DNA of 64,000 nt from Bacteroidota bacterium (GTDB lineage Bacteria > Bacteroidota > Bacteroidia > Chitinophagales > Chitinophagaceae). This document shows, one piece after another, positions 33,848 to 42,489 of the stretch. Each line of letters opens with the position of its first letter. The first letter of the stretch is position 1. The stretch lies in assembly GCA_023391015.1 (NCBI GenBank), contig JAEWBT010000036.1, positions 8,410-72,409 of the forward strand. The letters run 5' to 3'. The notes beneath the pieces are model-generated. The model saw nothing but the letters and a program-made list of their open reading frames with translations, was not told the DNA's origin and did no database searches. Both the position numbers and the translations under genes were made by a program.

Positions 33848-36298
33848 CTATTTTTTAATCAAGCGAACCGGCGTTTCTATGCTTCCGCCCGCTTCGCGCA
33901 CAAAAAGCACATACAGGCCGTTGGCGAGTAGGGAAATATCCACCCCGGAAGTGGTTTCGGTTTGGAGCACCGTGCGGCCCTGCACGTCGGCAATGCGCAC
34001 GTGGTAAGTTCCAACCGGCAGGATTTCAAATGCTGTTGTAGCCGGGTTGGGATAAACGGTGAATGGATTTCGGGAGATGGCCGAAACGCTCAGCCCCGTA
34101 ACCGCCACGGCATTGCTGATGCCGGTGCAGCCGTTGGAATCGGCGTGCAAAACGTAGCTTCCGTTGGCCGCCGGGATAAAAGTAGCGCTGGTAGAAACCG
34201 GCGTGGTGCCGCCGTTCAGATACCACTGGAAGTTGGTGTACATCCCGCTGTTTTGCACGGTAAGTTGTCCGTTCGTATAGCTTGCCATTACCATTGGCAA
34301 AGGCTTTACTTCTACATGAATCGGCCCGGCAGTATCGGCGCAGCCCGCAGCCGTCACCACCAGAACCCGGTAATTTCCGGAAATCCGCGCGGTATAAGTG
34401 TTGCTGGTGGCTCCCGGAATGGCCGTTCCACCCAAGGCCCAGCGGTAATTCCAGCCGGCTCCGGCGGTTGCATTTAATGTTACGCTGTCGCCCTGGCAGA
34501 AAGTGGTATCCGTAGCGGCCGTGATAGTAGCCATTGGTTTGGGATGCACAACGACCGTAAAAGCTGCCGAGGTATCGGTGCAACTGCCGTTGCTCACGAC
34601 CACCCGATAGTTGCCGCCGCTGCTGGCCGTCAGGATAGAATCGCTTGCACCGGAAACGGCTGTACCGTTTAAATACCATTGATACGTTAGCCCTGCTGTG
34701 CTCGCTGTCTGCAGCCGCACCGAATCGCCCTGGCAAAAGGTAGCCGGGCCGCCGGCCGTAATGAGGGCGTTCAAGGGCGCGCCCACATTCACCGCCACGG
34801 CCATAGAGGCAACCGTGCAGGAGCCGCTGGTAACCTGAACCGAATAGGCGCCGCTGCTGGTAGCGGTGTAGGAAGCGCTTGTGGCGGATGGAATTGCCGT
34901 AGGTCCGTCAAACCATTGGTAGGTATAGCCCGCACCGGTATTGGCATTGAGGACTACCGACCCGCCCTGACAAAAAGAAGTAGGCCCGGCAGCGGTGGCC
35001 GTCGCCGTGATGGGCGCAATGCTGGAAACTACTGCTGTGGCCGTGGCGGTGCAGCCACCAACGGTGGTAACCGTTACCAAGTAGCTGCCGGCTGCGAGGT
35101 TGGAAATGTTTTGGGTATTGGCCGAAAAACCGCCTGCGCCCACCCAGCTATAACTAACAATGGTACTGCCACCCGTAGCCGTCAGGGCAATGCTGCCAGT
35201 GGTGGTGCAGGTTGCATCGGTTACCGTGGGCGAGAGTGTGGGCGCGGTGCAGCCGCCGGTGGCGGATTTAGGCGTAAAAGAAAGTCCCCGGAAGGCGGCT
35301 CCGGTTGGTGCCGTGTCGATGGTTACGTAGCTGTTGACGTAGCCTGCTGCATAATTGCTGTCAATCACTGCCACGAGGCGGTTGTCGGTAGTAGTGGCAT
35401 AGAGCGTGGGGAAAGCAGTGCTCCAGTCCACGGCCAGCCCACGGGCGCCTGCGCCCACCGCCAGCGTATCGGCCACAGCCCAGGTGCCACCGGACAAGAC
35501 CCATTTATAAATGCCGCCGTTGGCATTGGCGCGGCTGTCGGCTACATACACGATGGTTTCGGTGGCATCTACGGCAAAATCAGCGGGCTGCGAGTTAGCG
35601 CCGGTGCCGAAAAGCAGTGCACCCACACCGGTTCCGGAAGCCGTAGGCATGCCGGTAATTTTAGAAATGCCCGTATTTGCGCCGGACGCCGAGCTAAAGT
35701 ACAGGTTTCCGCTAGCAATCTGCAGGGCACGGATATTGGTAACGGTAGTGCCAAGCGCCGTCGCCGCATTGCTGTTGCCCAGGTATTGCACCCCGCCGTT
35801 GCCGCCCACAGCCCAGTAATCATTTCCCGCACCTTTCACCGCTGCACGAATGTTATTACCGGTAAAGGCAGTTGTAGTGGCTGCGCGCCCAAAATTTCCG
35901 GAAAGGCCCACGGTATCCACGGCGCGGTTGATGGCTGCACTCGAAGAGCCAGGCAGCGCAACGGCGTTGAGAAGCGAGGTGTCATAACCGGCAAGTACCA
36001 GGTGCGAACTATCGGCGGAGAGCGTCAGCAAGCCTTCGGTAGCGGCGGAGCCGGAAATGACCAGCCGTGCAGCGCCGGTTGTGGGCACAGCCAGAATGCT
36101 CACTGGCGCGGCCTGTGGGGCAATTGTTTTGGTGTATTCTTTCAGAAAAAGGGCATTGCCGGTGTTGGCCAGGGCAGCGGTGCCGTCGCCGGCCTGCAAA
36201 ACCACCAGATTTCCGGAAGTCAGCGTGCCTTGTGCCAGGGCGCTCCCGCATAAAAGTGACAAACTGCCATTGATAAAGAGGCGGTATAAATTTTTCAT
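33848..36298 (-). CDS. Secreted multi-domain surface protein with Ig-like repeats and T9SS sorting domain
   Basis: An 816-residue exported protein; the ATG at 36298 gives a signal peptide (LFINGSLSLLCGSALAQG). Residues 20-350 look like a beta-propeller with several LxxSxxxxGIxK elements. A SprB-like repeat follows (about 358-435, CTAPTLSPTVTDATCTTTGSIAL...YSWVGAGGFSANTQNISNLAAGSYLVTVT). Then come three or four Ig-like repeats of 80 residues with CQGxSVxLxA...YQWxxxGTAIPGA...SGxYxVxVxxxxC. The final ~75 residues are a type A T9SS sorting domain (VYPNPATTAFEI...GLYVLFV). Likely an adhesin or matrix protein; the ligand is unknown. Confidence 0.88.
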   Translation of the reverse strand: MKNLYRLFINGSLSLLCGSALAQGTLTSGNLVVLQAGDGTAALANTGNALFLKEYTKTIAPQAAPVSILAVPTTGAARLVISGSAATEGLLTLSADSSHLVLAGYDTSLLNAVALPGSSSAAINRAVDTVGLSGNFGRAATTTAFTGNNIRAAVKGAGNDYWAVGGNGGVQYLGNSNAATALGTTVTNIRALQIASGNLYFSSASGANTGISKITGMPTASGTGVGALLFGTGANSQPADFAVDATETIVYVADSRANANGGIYKWVLSGGTWAVADTLAVGAGARGLAVDWSTAFPTLYATTTDNRLVAVIDSNYAAGYVNSYVTIDTAPTGAAFRGLSFTPKSATGGCTAPTLSPTVTDATCTTTGSIALTATGGSTIVSYSWVGAGGFSANTQNISNLAAGSYLVTVTTVGGCTATATAVVSSIAPITATATAAGPTSFCQGGSVVLNANTGAGYTYQWFDGPTAIPSATSASYTATSSGAYSVQVTSGSCTVASMAVAVNVGAPLNALITAGGPATFCQGDSVRLQTASTAGLTYQWYLNGTAVSGASDSILTASSGGNYRVVVSNGSCTDTSAAFTVVVHPKPMATITAATDTTFCQGDSVTLNATAGAGWNYRWALGGTAIPGATSNTYTARISGNYRVLVVTAAGCADTAGPIHVEVKPLPMVMASYTNGQLTVQNSGMYTNFQWYLNGGTTPVSTSATFIPAANGSYVLHADSNGCTGISNAVAVTGLSVSAISRNPFTVYPNPATTAFEILPVGTYHVRIADVQGRTVLQTETTSGVDISLLANGLYVLFVREAGGSIETPVRLIKK

Positions 36299-36313
36299 GG
36301 GCATAAGTTTTCC

Positions 36314-36321
36314 CAAATGTA
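36314..36321 (-). promoter_or_regulatory. -7 promoter box of the Ig-repeat surface protein (TACATTTG)
   Basis: Exact TAnnTTTG on the minus strand, 15 bases upstream of the ATG at 36298. Confidence 0.55.
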
Positions 36322-36377
36322 TTAACAAGGCTTATACAATTCTAATTTTTGAGACTTTTATTTTTTGCAGCATAAAA

Positions 36378-36411
36378 AAAACCGGCTTGTTTTTTGAAAC
36401 AAGCCGGTTTT
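36378..36411 (-). terminator. Terminator of the AhpD-like gene
   Basis: A perfect 15-bp stem AAAACCGGCTTGTTT (36378-36392) with 36397-36411 and a four-base loop, followed by a T run on the minus strand. Confidence 0.88.
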
Positions 36412-36414
36412 AGC

Positions 36415-36432
36415 TTCCGGAAATTCCGGAAA
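36415..36432. repeat. Doubled TTCCGGAA palindrome beside a terminator
   Basis: Two copies share the A-T junction (TTCCGGAAATTCCGGAAA); a third lies at about 36445. All are between the terminator stem and the AhpD-like stop codon. Confidence 0.8.
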
Positions 36433-36455
36433 ATAAAGGCAGATTTCCGGAACTA

Positions 36456-37040
36456 TTACAGCACCACCGCCGCACTTTTAATCACTGATACCAGCCGGAT
36501 GGCGTCAAAAATGCGGGCTTCGCTTGCACCGTGGTCTTTCACGCTTTGCTCGTGGCTTTGCACGCAGCGCTCGCAGCCGTTCAGCGCCGACACGCCGAGG
36601 CTCACCAGCTCAAAAAATTCTTTGCCCAGCACCGGGTTCATCATCACGCTCATGCGCATCCCGGCAGGCGACTTGGCGTAGGTTTCATTGGTGTGCAGGT
36701 AGTGGCGGAAGCGATACAGCACGTTGTTGGCGCTCATCACCGACACACACGCCATAATCTCGGCAATCTCGGCTTCCGATGCACCTTCCTCTTTGCTCAG
36801 GGCCAGAAATCCTTCGGTCAGGGTGCGGTGTTTTTCATTCACGGCTGCTGCCAGGGCCAAGAGCACCGCTTCTTTGCGGCTCATGTTGGCGCTTTTCAAC
36901 ACGGCAGCAATGTTGAGTTTCAGGTCTTTCAGGGCGCGGCTGTCAGCGGCTTCCATCGCCTCGGCGGGAAGATTCGTAATGTCTGAGGGCAGGCGCAGGT
37001 CGGCTACCAGCGATTGCAATGTTTCGTTTGAATACGGCAT
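36456..37040 (-). CDS. AhpD-like carboxymuconolactone decarboxylase family protein
   Basis: A 194-residue all-helical protein of the AhpD superfamily. The redox motif is C156-E-R-C159 with H163 (NGCERCVQSHEQSV), as in alkylhydroperoxidase AhpD, which recycles AhpC through lipoamide-type thiols. It lies downstream of a peroxiredoxin gene in the same direction, so it is probably its reductant. A strong terminator lies between the two genes, so their expression is likely unequal. Confidence 0.88.
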   Translation of the reverse strand: MPYSNETLQSLVADLRLPSDITNLPAEAMEAADSRALKDLKLNIAAVLKSANMSRKEAVLLALAAAVNEKHRTLTEGFLALSKEEGASEAEIAEIMACVSVMSANNVLYRFRHYLHTNETYAKSPAGMRMSVMMNPVLGKEFFELVSLGVSALNGCERCVQSHEQSVKDHGASEARIFDAIRLVSVIKSAAVVL

Positions 37041-37072
37041 TTTAAAATTGTTTTTGGGTTGTAAAAGGCATT

Positions 37073-37117
37073 AAAAAAGACTATTCACCGGTTTTTAGAG
37101 ACCGGCAAATAGCCTTT
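37073..37117 (-). terminator. Strand-specific terminator between the peroxiredoxin and AhpD-like genes
   Basis: On the minus strand the RNA forms a 17-bp stem (37101-37117 with 37076-37092) that needs G-U pairs, followed by UUUUUU. On the plus strand the same positions give mismatches, so the hairpin is built for minus-strand RNA. Confidence 0.75.
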
Positions 37118-37133
37118 AATATCAAGAGAGAGA

Positions 37134-37703
37134 CTAAGCAGTTTCAGCAGCCAATTGGCTGGTCAGGGTTTCTTCGCCTTTCTGCCAGTTGCAGGGGCAC
37201 AGCTCGTCGGTTTGCAGCGCGTCCAGTACGCGGATGACTTCCTGTACGTTGCGGCCTACGCTGAGGTCGTTTACGCTAACCCAGCGCACGATGCCTTCGT
37301 TGTCAATAATAAAAGTGGCACGGTAGGCAACGCGCTCGTCGGCGTTGAGGATACCCAGTTCTTCGGCGAGGCTTTTAGAAGTATCGGCCAGCATGGGGAA
37401 GCGCAGGTCGCGCAGGTCTTTGTGGTCGTTGCGCCAAGCCAGGTGTACAAACTCGCTGTCGGTAGAAGCACCAATCAGCAGGGTATCGCGGTCGGAGAAC
37501 TCGCCGTAAGCCTTGTTGAACTCAGCAATTTCAGTCGGGCACACAAACGTGAAATCCTTCGGCCACCAGAACATCACAGCCCAGTTGCCTTTCAGGTCTT
37601 CGGAAGAAATATCTTTAAACTCTTTTCCTTTTTCAAGGGAAACAACGGCCTTCTTTTTAAATTCCGGAAAAGGCATTCCGACAGTAACAAATTTTTGGTT
37701 CAT
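37134..37703 (-). CDS. AhpC/Prx-type 2-Cys peroxiredoxin
   Basis: A 189-residue thiol peroxidase, with the ATG at 37703 giving the normal N-terminus NQKFVTVGMPFPEF. The peroxidatic cysteine is C55 in WPKDFTFVCPTE. The C-terminal CPCNW (C169, C171) supplies a resolving cysteine with an extra one beside it, not the usual VCP. It reduces hydrogen or alkyl peroxides; the AhpD-like protein downstream probably re-reduces it, in place of AhpF. No OxyR-type site is apparent. Confidence 0.93.
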   Translation of the reverse strand: MNQKFVTVGMPFPEFKKKAVVSLEKGKEFKDISSEDLKGNWAVMFWWPKDFTFVCPTEIAEFNKAYGEFSDRDTLLIGASTDSEFVHLAWRNDHKDLRDLRFPMLADTSKSLAEELGILNADERVAYRATFIIDNEGIVRWVSVNDLSVGRNVQEVIRVLDALQTDELCPCNWQKGEETLTSQLAAETA

Positions 37704-37814
37704 AACAGGATACATTAAGGGGATTTGAAGTTGCAAATTTCGGAAATCCTGCGCAAAGCGTCCTTTGATTTTGCTGAACGGCCTATAGGGGAAAATAATC
37801 GGAAGGGGCGTCTG

Positions 37815-40508
37815 CTATGGCTCCACCCGGACTTTCTGCGTCTGAAGCCCGGCTGCCTGAATCAGATATACACCCGGCGCAAGCGCGGCGGTAGAAACCT
37901 GACTTGCATCCCGGAAAGAAGCCATTGCCCGCCCCTGTAGGTCCAGCACCAGGCCGGTTGCCGGACGGCTGAAATACAAAACGCCTTTTTGCACCGGATT
38001 GGGATATACATTCCAGTGGGTTGCGGCCAGCGCCGGTGTAGTGGCGCCCAGGTAGCCGCCGGTGGGTGTTACTTCAAAAACAGCCACCGTTCCGCTCACC
38101 TCGTTGGACGTAATGACATAGCTTTTGCGGTCGCGCGTCTGGCCGTGCGAGAGGAACAGAATGCCCTCTGCACCGAGGTCGCCGGTGGGGGTCAGCGTGT
38201 CTCGGGTGTTGCGGTAGCCCACGAACTGCGGCGCTGCCGGATCGGAAACATTAAAGGCCATAAAGCCGCCGGTGCGCTCCAGCGCTACAAAGGCATAGGC
38301 CGTATCGTTGATGATGCCGATGCAGACGCCTTCCGGCTCCGGCCCTTTGGCATCCGAGCGGTCTTTGTAGGCCACATTGTTGTTGGAAACATTGAAAAGC
38401 TTTTTCAGCAGCGGGTCCTGCGCCGCAATCAGTTCCAACCGGTCGCCGCTGTTATACACCTGTGCGCCGGTAGCAGCTTTCCAGATGGTAAAAGAACGAC
38501 CGCCAAAGGCGTATATCGCGTCATAATCGCCGTCGCCGTCGGTGTCGCCCAGGGTTTTGGTTACATTCAGGCGGCCCAGATTGTGCGGCGCTTTCAGCAG
38601 GTCGGGGTGGCGGAACACGGCGCTGTCCAGCTTATAGGCGGCTGCCGATACGCGCGTTTCTTCCGAGAAAGCGTTGTAATCGCGGGCGTCGCCTTCATTG
38701 GCAGTGATTAGGTATGTCTGTCCGCCCGCCTGATAAGAGGCAATGGCGTCTGGCAGATACAGACCGCGCACCGGCCAGTTAGCCATCGCCGCCTGTCCGT
38801 TCTGGTCGCTCACGTCGAGGGCGTTACCGGGCAGCATATGATCTGCAAAGCCCAGGGCGCGCACGTGCAGCACGGTTGCCGTCGGGATGTGAATCGTCGC
38901 AATAGCGTTGTTTTCCTGAAGCGTTACGTAGGCGGTATCCGAGGAATGGTTTATGGTGAGGTATTCCGGCTCAAAATCCTGCGCTGCGGTGGCATTGGGG
39001 CCAAAGATGCGGATGCCCTGCGCGCGCAGGGCGGCTTCCTGACCGTTGAACTGCGTGAAGGATGCAGTGGCAGCGGTCGCGTTCTGAACGCCGTTCTGCA
39101 GGCTGATAACGGTAATGCTGCCTTCCGGATCTACGGAATAATCGTTCTCCGGCTCGCCTTCGTTGGCCGTCAGCACATATTGGCCATCAGGCGTAAAGGC
39201 AATCATATCCGGTATCGGCCCGGCGGCCACTTCTTTGAGGAAACGCCCCGCTGTATCCAGGAAAACGACTTTGCCGTTGGCAGTCTTCGGACTGGCTTCC
39301 ATAGCTACGGCAATAAGGCCGTTGCGCGCGGCTACCGAGTTGATGCCTGCGCCGTAGGTTGTCATGTCCAGACTATCAATGGCGACCAGGAGGGCAGGAT
39401 TGGCAAAGGAAAGGATGTGGAGCTTGTTTTTCAGCGAATTGACCACATACAGGCGGTTAGACAGCGAATCCCAGGCGGTGATTTCCGCCGAGGTACCGGC
39501 ACCACTCACCCGATAGCTGCCGCGGTGCGTGATTTGCAGGGTGCGTTGCGGCTGCGGGGCCAAGTAGTCGTTGTCCAGGATATAGGCCGTGTATTTACTC
39601 TGCGCGCCGATGTCGCCATTAACGGCATTTTTCAGTTCCAGAGCAAAATATTCTGCGCCTTCTGCCAGCGTATCGTTATGGATGACAAAGCGTGCATACA
39701 GCGTATCGGCGCTTGTCGGCGTCCAGGTCAGGACGGTGTCCACGGGCGTAAAATCCGGCGCGCCTGCCGTCCCGAAGCCGGTCACGGCGCCCACGGTTAT
39801 GGTGCTGTTGCCCGCGCTGCGGTTGCCCAGCACGACCGGCGCTTTCAGGGTGTCAGTGGCCTCGTCTGCCATCTGATAGAGGTTACCAAAGGCAAAAACA
39901 GGCGGGCTGACCGTTGTACCAGCCGTCACCCTTACATCATCCAGCCCCATATAATCATCGCCGCCGTTGATGCGGTAGCGAAAGCGCAGGCGGATAGCCG
40001 AAGAACCGGCAGGCACGTTGATGGCTACGCTGTCCCAGGCTTTACCGGCGGCGGGAAGGGCCGTATAGCCGGCCATGCTCCAGGTTGCGCCGTTGTTATA
40101 CTCCACCTGATAGCCCACCGAGTCGCCGGTGCCGCCCACGATGTGGGTAAAGTATTTAAACGCCAGCGTATAGGCGGTATTGGGGTTGAGCGTTACCGGT
40201 GCAAAGTCCAGTGTATGGATATAAGGAGCGGCCAGCAGCGTTTGCGAGTGTGGATTTTCCAGATCCCATGCGCCCCAGAAACGCAGGCCTTCCGGCGCGG
40301 TGGCAATGGGCGTGTTTCCGCCCGTGGTATTGCCCAGAGCGGTGGTGTCTTTCCAGACGTCGTTGAGCGGGGCGCTGAACAGATAGGGCGCAGGCGACGC
40401 CGTGAAACTCCAGGTATTGCCGGCAGCTTCAAAACCCTGATGGGCTACCTGCGCTTCAGCGGCGTGGATACCGGTGGCTGCCAGGAGAAAAAGCAGTGCT
40501 TTTTTCAT
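37815..40508 (-). CDS. Choice-of-anchor I family secreted protein with T9SS sorting domain
   Basis: An 897-residue exported protein starting at the ATG at 40508 (signal peptide ending HAAEAQV). Residues 20-200 form a jelly-roll-like module (AIRLRFRYRINGGDDYMGLDDVRV). Residues 205-315 are a Calx-beta-like module ending YILDND. The larger part is a seven-bladed propeller with phytase-like features: RLYVVNSLKNKLHI, VLTANEGEPENDYSVDPEGSI, YLITANEGDARDY, GGRSFTIWKA. The end (NVYPNPVQKGVLYF...GVYLIQA) is a T9SS type A domain. Activity is unknown; a phosphatase or esterase role has not been shown for this family. Confidence 0.87.
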   Translation of the reverse strand: MKKALLFLLAATGIHAAEAQVAHQGFEAAGNTWSFTASPAPYLFSAPLNDVWKDTTALGNTTGGNTPIATAPEGLRFWGAWDLENPHSQTLLAAPYIHTLDFAPVTLNPNTAYTLAFKYFTHIVGGTGDSVGYQVEYNNGATWSMAGYTALPAAGKAWDSVAINVPAGSSAIRLRFRYRINGGDDYMGLDDVRVTAGTTVSPPVFAFGNLYQMADEATDTLKAPVVLGNRSAGNSTITVGAVTGFGTAGAPDFTPVDTVLTWTPTSADTLYARFVIHNDTLAEGAEYFALELKNAVNGDIGAQSKYTAYILDNDYLAPQPQRTLQITHRGSYRVSGAGTSAEITAWDSLSNRLYVVNSLKNKLHILSFANPALLVAIDSLDMTTYGAGINSVAARNGLIAVAMEASPKTANGKVVFLDTAGRFLKEVAAGPIPDMIAFTPDGQYVLTANEGEPENDYSVDPEGSITVISLQNGVQNATAATASFTQFNGQEAALRAQGIRIFGPNATAAQDFEPEYLTINHSSDTAYVTLQENNAIATIHIPTATVLHVRALGFADHMLPGNALDVSDQNGQAAMANWPVRGLYLPDAIASYQAGGQTYLITANEGDARDYNAFSEETRVSAAAYKLDSAVFRHPDLLKAPHNLGRLNVTKTLGDTDGDGDYDAIYAFGGRSFTIWKAATGAQVYNSGDRLELIAAQDPLLKKLFNVSNNNVAYKDRSDAKGPEPEGVCIGIINDTAYAFVALERTGGFMAFNVSDPAAPQFVGYRNTRDTLTPTGDLGAEGILFLSHGQTRDRKSYVITSNEVSGTVAVFEVTPTGGYLGATTPALAATHWNVYPNPVQKGVLYFSRPATGLVLDLQGRAMASFRDASQVSTAALAPGVYLIQAAGLQTQKVRVEP

Positions 40509-40617
40509 AAAAGAAGATATTTCGGGCGCAAAGAAAAGCCGCCTTTCTATCGCCTTGAGCGGGTTCACAAAAGCATTACAATAGCATCATGGCTTTTTTA
40601 CAAAAAGGCAATAAAAT

Positions 40618-40652
40618 CATAAAGCCACTCCCTTTTGAGGAATGGCTTTATG
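40618..40652 (-). terminator. Probable terminator of the dcw cluster after ftsZ
   Basis: A 14-bp stem CATAAAGCCACTCC (40618-40631) with GGAATGGCTTTATG (40639-40652), one mismatch. The minus strand continues with ATTTTATTGCCTTTTT. Confidence 0.6.
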
Positions 40653-40717
40653 GCTTAAGAGCCTGGTGGCAAGCAGGCATTGGATCGGTTTGGGAGGCTA
40701 TCCACCCGGAGAGGCGC

Positions 40718-42325
40718 TTAGTCCGGCTTTTTGCCATCCAGAAAGGTGTTGATGCTTTGAACAGAAGCGGTTCCGCCTTGCTCACCATTGTTGTAGCCCA
40801 CGCTGTAGCCGCTCATGGTTTTGTCATCGTCCCCTTCTTCAGTAGGGTCGGCTTTCGGGTTGTTGCGGCGCATGTAGGCCGGAACATTTTCAATGTCCTC
40901 GCTGGTTTCGCCGCTTTTCACGTTAAACGACAGGCGACGCAAACGCTCGGCGCGTTCTTCCAACGCCTTTTTCTGCTCTTCAAACCGGCGCTCTTCTTCC
41001 AGATCTTCCTTGCTTGGCTGGCTGCCAACGGTAGCAGTTGCTTTTTCTGGTTCTGCTTCTTTGGTAATCAAGCGAAAACCGGGTGCGGCAGCGGGCTCTT
41101 CGGGCATAATGACCGTGTCAGCGACCGGCGGAACTGGTGCCGGAGTGGGTGCAGGCGTTGTGGTGGCCCAGGATGTTTGGAACGGCGAGGTGGAAGCAGT
41201 GGTTGGTTGCGGTTGCGGAGCGACTGGAGTTTCCGCTTTTTCCGGAGCGGGTGCTGTTTGGGTACGGAACGGGTTGTTGATGTCGTTCAATGAACCCACT
41301 ACGCGTTTGTCGCTATTGTCGCCGGCAACCTTACCGGGTGCTTTGGCTTCGTACTTCACTTCTTTATGTTGGAAACCAGTCGCGATAATGGTAACGGCAA
41401 CTTTATCTTCCAAGGCTTCGTCGTGGCCCATACCCAGGATTACGTCGCAGTTTTCGCCGGCTTGCTGCTGCACATAGGCGTTGATGGCATCCAGTTCGTC
41501 GAGCGTGTGCTCGTGCTCGCCTTCGGCAGAGGTTACGTTCAGCAAAATCCACTTCGCACCCCGGATATCGGAATCGTTGAGAAGCGGTGAAGAAAGCGCT
41601 GCTTCCACTGCATGCAGGGCGCGGTTTTCACCCGCAGCCGAAGCATGACCCAATATGGCCACACCACCGTTGCGCATTACAGTGCTTACGTCGGCAAAGT
41701 CCACGTTGGCGCGACCGGTCGTGGTAATCACCTCAGTGATACACTTGGTAGCCGTAGCCAGCACGTCGTCGGCTTTGGAGAACGCTTCGGTAAACTTAAA
41801 GCTACCGAACTGCTGGCGCAGTTTGTCGTTGGAGATAATCAGGATGGTATCCACGTGCTCGCGCAGGCGGTCGATGCCGTCTTTGGCTTGCTTCATGCGG
41901 CGCGGCCCTTCGTGGGTAAACGGCGTGGTTACGATGCCTACCGTCAGGATGCCCAGCTCGCGGCAGAGGCGCGCCACTACCGGTGCCCCACCCGTTCCGG
42001 TTCCACCGCCCATACCGGCGGTTACAAACGCCATCTTCGCGCCTGTTTTCAGCATCTTGGCAATGTCTTCCACGCTTTCCTCTGATGCCTGCATCCCGAT
42101 TTCGGGGTTGGCACCCGCGCCGAGGCCTTGCGTCAGGTGTGGGCCCAGTTGGATTTTATTAGGGATGGGCGACTCGGCCAGGGCCTGAGAATCGGTGTTG
42201 CAGATGATAAAATCCACACCGTTGACGCCCATGTTGTACATGTAGTTGATGGCGTTGCCGCCGCCGCCGCCTACACCAATAATCTTGATGATAGACTGAA
42301 GCGATTTGGAATCGGGAGCGTTCAT
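40718..42325 (-). CDS. ftsZ: Cell division protein FtsZ
   Basis: Tubulin-like GTPase that forms the division ring. The 535 residues have the globular domain at about 10-330 with the tubulin signature GMGGGTGTG (104-112) and T7 region NVDFADV-type loop. A long disordered linker rich in Pro, Thr, Ala and Glu follows (about 335-470). The short C-terminal end VQSINTFLDGKKPD is typical of Bacteroidota. The length exceeds E. coli FtsZ (383) because of the linker. It is the last gene of the dcw cluster, 164 bases after ftsA, and the gap holds two TTCCGGAA copies. Confidence 0.97.
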   Translation of the reverse strand: MNAPDSKSLQSIIKIIGVGGGGGNAINYMYNMGVNGVDFIICNTDSQALAESPIPNKIQLGPHLTQGLGAGANPEIGMQASEESVEDIAKMLKTGAKMAFVTAGMGGGTGTGGAPVVARLCRELGILTVGIVTTPFTHEGPRRMKQAKDGIDRLREHVDTILIISNDKLRQQFGSFKFTEAFSKADDVLATATKCITEVITTTGRANVDFADVSTVMRNGGVAILGHASAAGENRALHAVEAALSSPLLNDSDIRGAKWILLNVTSAEGEHEHTLDELDAINAYVQQQAGENCDVILGMGHDEALEDKVAVTIIATGFQHKEVKYEAKAPGKVAGDNSDKRVVGSLNDINNPFRTQTAPAPEKAETPVAPQPQPTTASTSPFQTSWATTTPAPTPAPVPPVADTVIMPEEPAAAPGFRLITKEAEPEKATATVGSQPSKEDLEEERRFEEQKKALEERAERLRRLSFNVKSGETSEDIENVPAYMRRNNPKADPTEEGDDDKTMSGYSVGYNNGEQGGTASVQSINTFLDGKKPD

Positions 42326-42489
42326 GAGTATTGCTAAGAGGGTTTGTTAGAAGGGAAAGGGGTAGGTAAGAATAAGGCCGTTTTTCCGGAATCATCAATC
42401 TCTTTCTCCCGGCCTGCGCAAAGGTGAAGATTGGTTTTGATTTTTTAATGCTTATTTCCGGAAAAAAGCGCTAATACGGGTGTTTTTTT

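Noticed and set aside
33522..34007. Open frame encoding 14-residue repeats across the 42-bp array
   Set aside because: All frames stay open because the period is a multiple of three, the frame runs into the opposite-strand T9SS gene, and no leader or start context exists. Kept as a repeat, not a gene.
34916..36253. 445-codon frame opposite the Ig-repeat protein
   Set aside because: Low-complexity Gly/Ala/Arg/Cys composition mirrors the Thr/Ala-rich repeat gene on the other strand.
38838..40622. 594-codon open frame opposite the choice-of-anchor protein
   Set aside because: Shadow frame with no recognisable motif and biased composition; the minus-strand gene is clear.
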